64,000 bases of DNA, from contig CAZJYI010000039.1 in the NCBI GenBank assembly GCA_964550025.1, positions 1 to 64,000 of the forward strand, given 5' to 3'. The position numbers and the translations under genes are program-made. The stretch comes from CAZJYI01 sp964550025 (GTDB taxonomy: Bacteria > Verrucomicrobiota > Kiritimatiellia > UBA8416 > CAYOBW01). A model generated the notes under the pieces. That model ran no database searches and had not been told where the DNA came from. It saw only the letters and a list, made by a program, of their open reading frames with translations. Positions 51,050 through 58,945 of this stretch are shown here, in pieces. Position 1 is the stretch's first letter. The number at the start of each line of letters is the position of its first letter.

Positions 51050-52549
51050 ATGAGTTTTCCGACAGGCCAGTCAAGGTTGGTCATAGGCGCAGGTTTTCCG
51101 AGGGCGCGTCGCTACCGCCAGATCGCCCATCCCGCCGCCGCGAATGTCCGTGAAAAGAACGGCGCTTCAAGCGCTTCTGCTTTCACGGAACGGCACCTCC
51201 AATGCGTCTGGTATGACGCATCCCTTCGCCCCGACGTCCTGCGATCCAGCGAGGGCGAAGCGGTTCGGGTCGAACATCCGGGGCGCTGGAACCTCGAGGC
51301 CGGTCCCGACTTCCTCGACGCCGTTCTCGTCATCGGTCCGGACCGGCGCCGTATCCGGGGCGATGTCGAGATCCACATCCATCCCCGGGACTGGCAGGCC
51401 CACCACCATGCCGAGGACGGGCGGTACAACCGCGTCGTTGCCCACGTGTCTTACTTCCCCCAGACGACGGCTTCTGACGGTCTCCCGCCTGCCATCGTGC
51501 GCTGCGCCCTGCGCGATGCGCTGCGCGTAGACCCGAGGTTCAGTTTTGACGCGATCGACGTAACCGCCTATCCTTACGCCGCCTGTCGCACGGAACAACC
51601 TCCTTGCGGGGAGATCCTCGCCTCCTGGAGCCCCGACGAGCTGGTGGGCTTTCTCGGGGCGGCCGGGGAAGAGAGGCTGTTCCGGAAGGCCCGTCGACTC
51701 AAGGCCGCCACGGATGAAGTCGGCACCGCGCAGGTCTTCTACGAGGAGTGCATGGCCGCGCTCGGGTATAAGCACAACCGCGCGGCCTGCCGGCAGCTCG
51801 CAAGGCTCCTCCCCGTCGCCAAGCTGCAAAGCGACTGCGGAGGCGATCCGGTCTGCGCCTACGCGATGCTGCTGGGAGTAGGCGGTCTACTGCCGGCAAA
51901 ACTAGCGACCCGTTGGGACAACGAGACACGGCGTTTCGTACGGACCTTGTGGGACCACTGGTGGAAACGGCAATTGCACTGGGACGCGCAGCGGCACAGC
52001 GCACCGGAGTGGCGGTTCTCGGGAATGCGTCCTCACAACCACCCGTTGCGCCGGCTGGCCGCCGCGGCAGCGCTGTTCGCAACCCCGGGCGGCCTGCCGG
52101 AAGAACTACCCGGCATCAAACACGCCTCCGCGGCCGCGTGGATCAAGGCGGCCCGCGATCGCATTCTGGAAGCGGCCGACATGCCGTACTGGCGACGACG
52201 CCTCAGCCTCGGAGGACACCTTCGCGATCGCCCGGTGGGGCTACTCGGCAAGGCGCGCGGCGCCTCGATCCTTACCAACGTAGTTCTGCCCCTGCTCGCC
52301 GCGCTGGGCGAAGACGTCGCCGGGTTGCTGGACGCGTTGCCGCCGGATCAGGACAACGCCCTGGTCCGTCAGACCGCCCACGCCCTGCTCGGCCCCGATC
52401 ACAACCCGAGTCTCTATCGGCAAGGCCTGCTGCAGCAGGGACTGCTGCAGATCTTCCATGACTTCTGCGTTGGCAGCCGCAACAGCTGCGCGGATTGCCG
52501 GCTGGTGAAGTGGTTGAACCGGGAATCCTCGTGGAAGCCGCGGCCATGA
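51050..52549 (+). CDS. DUF2851 family protein
   Basis: A 499-residue cytoplasmic protein matching DUF2851, a family of unknown function found in Bacteroidota, PVC and related phyla. The core starts at ERHLQCVWYDASLRPDVLRS and contains GRWNLEAGPDFLDAVLVIG, RGDVEIHIHPRDWQAHHH and YNRVVAHVSYF, an Asp/Glu/His-rich pattern reminiscent of a nuclease core. The end, FHDFCVGSRNSCADC, has a cysteine trio (C-x6-C-x2-C) that may bind metal. ATG 51050 gives a 40-residue lead. It diverges from the ABC operon; the ribosome site is weak. Confidence 0.8.
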   Translation: MSFPTGQSRLVIGAGFPRARRYRQIAHPAAANVREKNGASSASAFTERHLQCVWYDASLRPDVLRSSEGEAVRVEHPGRWNLEAGPDFLDAVLVIGPDRRRIRGDVEIHIHPRDWQAHHHAEDGRYNRVVAHVSYFPQTTASDGLPPAIVRCALRDALRVDPRFSFDAIDVTAYPYAACRTEQPPCGEILASWSPDELVGFLGAAGEERLFRKARRLKAATDEVGTAQVFYEECMAALGYKHNRAACRQLARLLPVAKLQSDCGGDPVCAYAMLLGVGGLLPAKLATRWDNETRRFVRTLWDHWWKRQLHWDAQRHSAPEWRFSGMRPHNHPLRRLAAAAALFATPGGLPEELPGIKHASAAAWIKAARDRILEAADMPYWRRRLSLGGHLRDRPVGLLGKARGASILTNVVLPLLAALGEDVAGLLDALPPDQDNALVRQTAHALLGPDHNPSLYRQGLLQQGLLQIFHDFCVGSRNSCADCRLVKWLNRESSWKPRP

Positions 52550-52644
52550 CGAACATACAACCGACATCGCCCACGACCAGCACGTGCCAACAACGCCACC
52601 AAACCAGGCGCCGTCCGAAAAGGTTGGGTCGTGCGGTTACCCCC

Positions 52645-52780
52645 GTAGGACGGTGCTCCTGCGCCGTCCTTGTGGCAGAGCGAGGAGGCAGAGAAGAGAG
52701 AGGTGCGGCGCTCTGCTCCATCCGATCGCCAATCCTGCCTCCGTGCTGCCTCCATGGACGGCGCAGGAGCACCGTCCTAC
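52645..52780. mobile_element. 136-bp element with perfect 25-bp terminal inverted repeats (copy B)
   Basis: The arms at 52645-52669 (GTAGGACGGTGCTCCTGCGC...) and 52756-52780 are perfect inverted repeats over 25 bases. The total length equals that of copy A at 35616-35751, and the arm sequences are nearly the same, while the 86-base interiors differ. The interior has a further nested stem (GAGGCAG with CTGCCTC). It sits in the spacer between the convergent DUF2851 and sulfatase genes. No coding capacity. Confidence 0.85.
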
Positions 52781-52846
52781 TCTGTGTCCGCACTCACAGC
52801 CGCTTTTCGGACGGGGTCAAACTGGCGCCTTTCGGTTCAGCGCCCG

Positions 52847-54385
52847 CTACCTCCAATTGGCGTTGATGATCTCCTGGATCTTTGGGTTGCCCTCGTCCGT
52901 CTCACCCAGCGCTACGCGGGTCTGCTTCAATTGCGCCTTCATCCCGGAGATGATCCTCTTGTACTCGGGGTTGGCGTACTCGTTCTTCATCTCGAACGGG
53001 TCCTTCTCCAAGTCGTAGAACTCCCACGCGGCCGGAGTGCGGTTGCCTCCGTTGGGCGCGCTTCCGTAGAAGAAGATCAACTTGTGGCGGTCGCTACGGA
53101 TACCGAAGTGGGCGGGGACGGCCAACCGGTGCGCCATGTGCATCCAGTAGCGATAGTACGTGACTCTGCGCCAGTCTGACGGTTTGGATTCACCGGCAAG
53201 AGCGGAGGCGAAACTGCGGCCCTGCATGTATCCGGGAGTCTCCACACCGGCAATGTCGAGGATGGTCGGGGCAAAGTCGGTGTTGTTGATCAGCCAATCG
53301 TTGACCGTGCCTTTCTTGACCGCATTCGGCCAGTGGACAATGAACGGCATGCGCATGGCTTCTTCGTACATCCAGCGTTTGTCCATCAAATCGTGCTCGC
53401 CCAGGAAGAAACCCTGGTCACCGGTGTAGATGATAGCGGTGTTGTCGAGCTCCCCCGTTTCCTTCAGGTAGTCGACCAGGCGTTTCACGTTGTCGTCCAC
53501 CCCCTTGACGCAACGCAGGTAGCGCTTGAGGTACTTCTGGTAGCCCGCCTTGGCGTAGGCCCTGTCGTCCAGCGTGTTGTCAATTCCAAGCTTGCTGGCC
53601 AGTTTCCAGGGGGCGTGGGCCCTTCCGACACCGGAACCCAACCCGCGCGATCCCTCCGACCCGTCCGGCGGCTGATGGAGATTCTCCGGCTCGGGGATTT
53701 CAACCTCCTCGAGGTACGTGTCATAGCGCTTGGCGTTGTTGAACATGTCGTGCGGCGCCTTGAAGTGGTGCATCAGGAAAAAGGGTTTCGATTTGTCGCG
53801 CCCGTTCTTGAGCCACTCCAGACCGATGTCGGTGATCGCATCGCTCGAATGCTGATCCGCCTTGCGGACGGTCGACTTCGGCCATGGCTTCTCACCGCGT
53901 ATCCTGAATACCGGGTTGAAGTAACTGCCCTGCCCCGGCAGAACGCAGTAGTAGTCGAACGCCGCGGGCTCCTTCTTCAGATGCCACTTGCCGATCATGG
54001 CCGTCGAGTAGCCGGCCTTCTTCATTTCGATCGCAAGGTACTGGCTCTCCGGGCCCACTGCACCGCCAAGATCGGTCACCCCGTTCTTCTGAGAGTACTG
54101 CCCGGTGATGATACTCGCGCGGCTCGGCGCACAGATCGAGTTGTTGCAGAACACGCGGTCGAAGCGCATCCCGTTCGCGGCCAGCGAATCGATAACCGGC
54201 GTAGGATCCACCTTCGCCAGTCGGCTTCCGTAAGCACCGACGGCCTGAAAGGTGTGATCGTCCGACATGATGAACAGCACATTCGGTTTGCCGGTCGCCG
54301 CCGGACCACAGATGCCTGTCACCAGCAGAACGCCGACGACGAAACCTACGATACGCATCTCCCACCCGCGTCTATGTCTACTCAT
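52847..54385 (-). CDS. secreted type I sulfatase
   Basis: A 512-residue sulfatase with an N-terminal signal peptide (IVGFVVGVLLVTGICGPAA) and the alkaline-phosphatase-like fold. Metal ligands lie in FIMSDDHTF, the formylglycine site is Cys85 in CAPSRASIITG (C-x-P-S-R), followed by IGKWHLKK and, later, YTGDQGFFLGEHDLMDKRWM. It would remove sulfate esters from a polysaccharide outside the cytoplasm and needs an anaerobic or aerobic formylglycine-generating enzyme not encoded here. The related choline/iduronate-type sulfatases are closest by motif; the substrate is unknown. The ATG at 54385 was chosen for AGGTGA upstream. Confidence 0.92.
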   Translation of the reverse strand: MSRHRRGWEMRIVGFVVGVLLVTGICGPAATGKPNVLFIMSDDHTFQAVGAYGSRLAKVDPTPVIDSLAANGMRFDRVFCNNSICAPSRASIITGQYSQKNGVTDLGGAVGPESQYLAIEMKKAGYSTAMIGKWHLKKEPAAFDYYCVLPGQGSYFNPVFRIRGEKPWPKSTVRKADQHSSDAITDIGLEWLKNGRDKSKPFFLMHHFKAPHDMFNNAKRYDTYLEEVEIPEPENLHQPPDGSEGSRGLGSGVGRAHAPWKLASKLGIDNTLDDRAYAKAGYQKYLKRYLRCVKGVDDNVKRLVDYLKETGELDNTAIIYTGDQGFFLGEHDLMDKRWMYEEAMRMPFIVHWPNAVKKGTVNDWLINNTDFAPTILDIAGVETPGYMQGRSFASALAGESKPSDWRRVTYYRYWMHMAHRLAVPAHFGIRSDRHKLIFFYGSAPNGGNRTPAAWEFYDLEKDPFEMKNEYANPEYKRIISGMKAQLKQTRVALGETDEGNPKIQEIINANWR

Positions 54386-54411
54386 CCGTGTCACCTCCCC
54401 ATCCGCGCTCA

Positions 54412-55653
54412 TCACCTGCCCCTTGCACTCGCTCCACGTTCCTGTCCCTCGCACCACCGGTAGAGCTCGCGGATTTCGAGCGAAGACAACGGGCGACTCC
54501 AGACCATGAAGTCGTCAATCTCGCCGTCCAGGCTCCCGGCATAGCCGTGTCCGATGCGAATCGGCCCCTTCGAGGCGGCGGTCTTCTCCCAACGCGGCTT
54601 ACCTTCGATCGTCTTCTCGCCGTTCTTGTACCAGGTGAGCCGGTCATGCTTGTGATCACGAACCAGGATCACATGCGACCACTCGTTGACCTTGATGCGC
54701 TGTCTCAGGGAGATGCTGGAATACGGGTCGGAATTCCGACCGGAGGTCCCGTAGAAATAGTTGATCCGGCCGTCTTCTTCGAGGGTCATGGTCCCTTCCC
54801 CGCCATACGCTTTCTCGAAGGGATTCTGGCGGCATCCAAGCCTGTGGGGCCGAATCCACATGGCCACGGTGAGTCCCCCCGTCAAGTCGAGTTTTGTGCA
54901 GTCGGCCACTTCGATCTTGTCCCCGTCGCCCCCGAAGTCCATCACACCGTTGCCCGCCCCCTCAGCCCAGTTGGCGCCCCTGATATGCCCATTGAAACTC
55001 TTCTCCGCGGCATTGGTGACCTTCGCCCCTTCGTCCCTGTCGAACGGGTAGTGTATCTCGAGGTCCCGGCGCAGGCGCAAGGGCAGGCGTCGCAAAGGCG
55101 TTGCGGGAGAAACCGTGTCCGCCACCTTCTTCTCAGGCAGGCTGGTCTCGAGGTCTGCCATGATGAAGTCGATACGCTTGATTTCCGAAGACAATCGCAA
55201 CGCCTGGTCAACGTCGTCCTGCTGCATCACCCGTTTCTTCAGGGAATTCAACAGCACCATGTAGCGCTGAGCAAGCGCCGCCTGTCTTCGCATCCTGCTC
55301 TCGTCCGCTGCCGCCACGTGTTTCCGGTAAGACGAACGCAGCGCCGCCAGCGTACTGTTCTTCTGAGCTCCGCCCTCTTCGGGAACGGTCATCTCCGCAC
55401 TGAAACGCGTGAGCTCGTTGCTGAACACGAGAACGCTCTCCAGGTCACCCTGTTGCCTGGACCTGTCCTTTAGCTGGGAAAGCTGCTGCGAGTACACTTC
55501 CCGGCTCCGATCGACGATGGAATCGTATTCCGCATCCAGTTTGCGGACCTCGGTCTCGTAGACCGACCGGTAGTCGTCTAGGGACTTGGTCTGCCCGCGC
55601 GCGGTCGCCGGAAACGCTAGCCCCAAAACCACAAAAGCCGCTAACGCCTCCAT
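54412..55653 (-). CDS. secreted coiled-coil and LamG/concanavalin-like domain protein
   Basis: A 413-residue secreted protein. A signal peptide (MEALAAFVVLGLAFPATARG) leads to a helical, charged region (about 25-190, for example YRSVYETEVRKLDAEYDSIV) and then a LamG-like jelly roll (YPFDRDEGAKVTNAAEKSF, GGLTVAMWIRPHRL, INEWSHVILVRDH-like, IGHGYAGSLDGEIDDFMVWS). This is a common PVC architecture for proteins that bind sugars at the cell surface. It ends 27 bases before the sulfatase start on the same strand, so both are likely one operon. The start is set by the signal peptide; the ribosome site is weak. Confidence 0.78.
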   Translation of the reverse strand: MEALAAFVVLGLAFPATARGQTKSLDDYRSVYETEVRKLDAEYDSIVDRSREVYSQQLSQLKDRSRQQGDLESVLVFSNELTRFSAEMTVPEEGGAQKNSTLAALRSSYRKHVAAADESRMRRQAALAQRYMVLLNSLKKRVMQQDDVDQALRLSSEIKRIDFIMADLETSLPEKKVADTVSPATPLRRLPLRLRRDLEIHYPFDRDEGAKVTNAAEKSFNGHIRGANWAEGAGNGVMDFGGDGDKIEVADCTKLDLTGGLTVAMWIRPHRLGCRQNPFEKAYGGEGTMTLEEDGRINYFYGTSGRNSDPYSSISLRQRIKVNEWSHVILVRDHKHDRLTWYKNGEKTIEGKPRWEKTAASKGPIRIGHGYAGSLDGEIDDFMVWSRPLSSLEIRELYRWCEGQERGASARGR

Positions 55654-55829
55654 CCAACGAAGTCGCGGCAAAACACAACACGTTGCGCGCGACGGAACAC
55701 CCAGTTCCCCGAGCACTCCCCTCGAATGAGAGCCGTGCGCCTTCCCCCGGGTCAATGCTCCCGTTTTGTCTTCTCTCGCCACATGCCACCTGCCACTCGC
55801 CACTCGGCCCTCGCGACCATCGCCGCTTT

Positions 55830-56771
55830 CTACCGCATGGGGGCGGAACGGCCATAGCTCCGCACGAACACCCCTTCTTCCCCCACCCTTACGGCCCCTT
55901 CGACGGGCGTGTTCTCGATCCAATCCCGTGCATTTTCCGGATCAATCGCAAGCAGCGCACTGGCGGCGTCTTGCGCGACGCCGGGAACGGGGTGCTCCAG
56001 CAGGCGTCTGAGCGGGCCGATGGCCTCGCGGCACTTCACGGTCCCAAGGACGTTGATCACCTCCCGCAACGCCGGTCCCTCCAACGAGGGCAGCTTGACC
56101 GCCAGGGAGCGCGCCGTCTCATCCCCCAACGCAGCCAGCGCGCGCGATGCCGTCTTGCGCACCGTACACACGGAATCGTCCAGGGCCTTAACAAGAAAGG
56201 ACGCCGCCCGCGTGTCGCCAATGTCCCGAAGCGCGTTGGCCGCAATCACGCGCCAAGTCTCCTTCTCGTGGTCAAACAGCGCGCCGATTTCTTCGATGGC
56301 GTCTTTGGCGCCCCACTTCCCCAGAGTACGGGCCGCCGCCCCCGCGGCCTTGGCATCCCCCAACAGCGCTCTCACCGCATCCGCATGTTCCGGCGCATCA
56401 TAGAAACCAAGGTAGTACGCTGCACGCTTCCGCGTGTCGGGCCGCTCGCTCGCGAGATACTCAAGCAGCACCGGCACCGCATCCACCTCTTTGAAACGCC
56501 CCTGTTCAACGTACTCCGTGAGGTAGATCCGTACCCACATGTTCCTGAGATGGATGTGATCCATCAGGAAGCGGACCGACTCGCCTCCCCGCGCGATGAA
56601 CTCCTCCTTGGCCGCCTTCTTCTCCGCCCGCCGCTGCGCCGTGCTGCCGTAGCGCTGCATGCGACGATACAGTTCACGAGACGAGGCCGTCTTCGCGTCG
56701 AAACCGCAACAGACGCCAACCGTCAGCGCAAAGAGCAGCCCGTACATCCCCAGAGCCTTGCACTCTCTCAT
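55830..56771 (-). CDS. secreted HEAT-repeat protein
   Basis: A 313-residue protein with a signal peptide (ALGMYGLLFALTVGVCCG) and about six HEAT/armadillo-like helical repeats. Examples are VPVLLEYLASERPDTRKRAA, AVRALLGDAKAAGAAARTLG, ETWRVIAANALRDIGDTRAA, and SVCTVRKTASRALAALGDET. The repeats form a curved scaffold for protein binding. Its start overlaps the stop of the repeat-lipoprotein gene (ATGA), so the two are coupled and perhaps act as a pair. A short intergenic stretch to the LamG gene carries GCCACTCGCCACT heptamers. Confidence 0.78.
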   Translation of the reverse strand: MRECKALGMYGLLFALTVGVCCGFDAKTASSRELYRRMQRYGSTAQRRAEKKAAKEEFIARGGESVRFLMDHIHLRNMWVRIYLTEYVEQGRFKEVDAVPVLLEYLASERPDTRKRAAYYLGFYDAPEHADAVRALLGDAKAAGAAARTLGKWGAKDAIEEIGALFDHEKETWRVIAANALRDIGDTRAASFLVKALDDSVCTVRKTASRALAALGDETARSLAVKLPSLEGPALREVINVLGTVKCREAIGPLRRLLEHPVPGVAQDAASALLAIDPENARDWIENTPVEGAVRVGEEGVFVRSYGRSAPMR

Positions 56772-58681
56772 TCCGCATTCTCCGGCGGCTCTTCCCAATC
56801 GTACACGACCCCGTGGTCCGGCCGAATCAGCGCTTCACCGTCGCGTCCGCCGCACGTATAGCGGTCCGTGCCTCCGAGATCGACCATCAGCGAAACGCTG
56901 CCGTACTCGCGACGCCTCCCGTCGTCCCCCACGCCCTGGCTGCTCGCGGGCAGGCGCGCGAAGTAGCCGTCATGGCCTCCGGCGTCCAGCAACAACCCAT
57001 AGGAGTTGTTCATCCCCCGCCCCTGCGAGTAGTGGTCGGCCGTGTACATGTCGTTCCCGCCGTGGTCGCACAGTATCCCGACCGCATAGTCGTGGGCCGC
57101 GCCCTGCGCGAGAGAATGCCCGTAGTAGACGTCATTGCCGCCGCCTTCCACGAGTAGCCCCGCGCTGAGGTGTATGCCGCTGCCCTGGCCGTACTCGTGC
57201 AACCGGTAGCCGTCGTGCCCGCTCCCATCAACAAGTATCGCGAGGGAATACCAGTAACTGACACCTTGCCCGTAGACATCGGCCTCGTACGTGTCGTTCC
57301 CCGACCGGTCCACGAGCGCCGCCACGCCTCCCCCAATGAACGGCCGCATCCCCGTCGCGAACCCCTGCGACAGCGACAGGCTGTGCTCCGTGTGCCGCTC
57401 GTGGTCGCCCTGCCAGCGCCCCGCCAGGTAGACGTCATTTCCCCCGTCGTCGATCAGCAGCCCGACACCCCGCACACCGGCAAAAGCCTGGCCATACAGC
57501 CCCACGCGGTAGAGGTCCTTCCCGGCCCGGTCCCTCAGCACGCCAACCCCGGCAACCCCGGCGCCCTGGGCAACCACCTTACCCGTGTACGTGTCGTCAC
57601 CCGCGGCATCCTCGGCCCACCCCACACCGAAAACGGCGGTCCCGTTCCCGGCGTGTGCGCACTCGTAGTGGTCATTCCCGTGCAGGTCCATGGCGACCGC
57701 AACGCCGAACAACGCACCTCCCGATCCAAGCAGCTCTTCCCCAACGTAGCGGTCCCGCCCCCGCAGATCGACGACCGCCGCCAGCGGCCGGCCAAGAAGC
57801 CCGTTGGCAACGCCGGCAGCCCCTCGGTATACATCATCACCGCCGGGATCCAGGACGAGCAACGCCGGCGCCCTGTGGATGTCATTGCTGTGGGTTCCGA
57901 TGCGGATCGCGCCATAGGGGGTGGAGAGCTCACATGCCGCCTTGGGCCAGTTCTTTACGCTCACGGCCGCGCGGCCGAGGGTTTCGACGGCACAAACAAA
58001 ATGCTCGCCGGCTGTCAGGACGGACGCATAGTCCACGGCATTCAACGCGGCAACAAGCCGTTTGGCATGCGGCTCGGGATCCATTGCGTCCGAAGAAGCA
58101 CCGGCTTCCGCAAGAGCACGCGCGCCAATCCCGGCGCGCACAAGCACGCCCCCTTGCGCCCCGTCGAGAACGTCATCCAGAATGGCGGCGGCTGCGTACT
58201 CCATCTCGCTGCGCTCCAGCGGGGCGAAACCGCGTTTCAGGAGCGACTCCGCAGCCGATGCCTTGCGAAGAAACGTGAGCAGTGCCTTGGCAAGCTCGGG
58301 CGACACGCCGTCGATGGAGAGGTCCTTGTGCCCCCCCCTCTCCCAGTCCGAGGGCACCTCCCCGGCTTCGAGCCACGTCCGTGCCACTGCAAACAGTTCC
58401 GCCGACTCCTCCCTCGCCACAGCGGCGCGAATCTGGTCACCCGCCGCCGGAACGCCCTCAGGCTTCGCCAGCAGTTCACGAACCCACCCGAGCGCGTACA
58501 GGGGTTCGCCCACGTCTTTGTGAAACCCCGGATCCGTGGGGGTCATGTTGAGGATATCGAGCGCCGCATGGACATGATCCCATTCGTTGCTCGATACGAC
58601 GGGACGCGCGGGATCCGCGTGACAAGCGGCCAGACAGACCAATGTCAACGCTATCGATCCCCTTTTCACCGCTGCAGTCAC
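56768..58681 (-). CDS. lipoprotein with twelve beta-roll-like (D/E)xxGxDxY repeats
   Basis: A 637-residue lipoprotein: signal peptide with lipobox LAAC (Cys20). Residues 25-270 are helical. From about 275 to 620 the sequence repeats a motif (D/E)xxGxDxY twelve times at 25-40 residue spacing (DPGGDDVYRGA, DLRGRDRYVGE, DLHGNDHYECA, DDGGNDVYLAG, EGGGNDVYYGH, DHGGNDMYTAD and others). Between copies come GxGxAxLxD-type strands and QG at fixed places. The pattern recalls RTX-like nonapeptides and solenoid beta-helices, suggesting a Ca2+-binding, surface-exposed solenoid. Function unknown. Coupled by overlap to the HEAT gene downstream. Confidence 0.72.
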   Translation of the reverse strand: MTAAVKRGSIALTLVCLAACHADPARPVVSSNEWDHVHAALDILNMTPTDPGFHKDVGEPLYALGWVRELLAKPEGVPAAGDQIRAAVAREESAELFAVARTWLEAGEVPSDWERGGHKDLSIDGVSPELAKALLTFLRKASAAESLLKRGFAPLERSEMEYAAAAILDDVLDGAQGGVLVRAGIGARALAEAGASSDAMDPEPHAKRLVAALNAVDYASVLTAGEHFVCAVETLGRAAVSVKNWPKAACELSTPYGAIRIGTHSNDIHRAPALLVLDPGGDDVYRGAAGVANGLLGRPLAAVVDLRGRDRYVGEELLGSGGALFGVAVAMDLHGNDHYECAHAGNGTAVFGVGWAEDAAGDDTYTGKVVAQGAGVAGVGVLRDRAGKDLYRVGLYGQAFAGVRGVGLLIDDGGNDVYLAGRWQGDHERHTEHSLSLSQGFATGMRPFIGGGVAALVDRSGNDTYEADVYGQGVSYWYSLAILVDGSGHDGYRLHEYGQGSGIHLSAGLLVEGGGNDVYYGHSLAQGAAHDYAVGILCDHGGNDMYTADHYSQGRGMNNSYGLLLDAGGHDGYFARLPASSQGVGDDGRRREYGSVSLMVDLGGTDRYTCGGRDGEALIRPDHGVVYDWEEPPENAE

Positions 58682-58710
58682 ACCCCATGTTTAGCACGCG
58701 TGCTGAATGA

Positions 58711-58936
58711 GTGGCAAGTGGCGAGTGGCGAGTGGCGCGAGGAGGGTGCATGGGGACGTTGACCCTTGCTCGCTCCCGTACTCTTACCCCTACTCCAGCC
58801 CCTGCTCTCCCAACGTACGGAGAGACTCGGGGTGGGATCATGGGCGAGAGTAGGGGGAGAGAACGGGATTGATATCGTTGGCTGAAAGACACCAGATCGC
58901 GGATGGGCTTTCCCCTTTTGCCACCTGCCACCCGCC
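58711..58936. repeat. intergenic heptamer array and palindromic repeat
   Basis: GTGGCAA-GTGGCGA-GTGGCGA-GTGGCGC heptamers (58711-58738) are followed by a second copy of the CCCCTACTCCAGCCCC palindrome family (about 58782-58859, with GGAGAGACTCGGGGTGGG in the loop). Further on come inverted GCCACCTGCCACCCGCCACT units (58920-58939) that overlap the end of the S41 protease spacer. No gene is present in this 260-base gap. Confidence 0.75.
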
Positions 58937-58945
58937 ACTCCCCGA

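Noticed and set aside
52495..53018. Small plus-strand frames after the DUF2851 gene
   Set aside because: They are produced by the 136-bp palindromic element and antisense sulfatase sequence.
57170..58762. 530-codon plus-strand frame
   Set aside because: Antisense to the repeat lipoprotein; the translation is Val/Pro/Arg-rich without domains.
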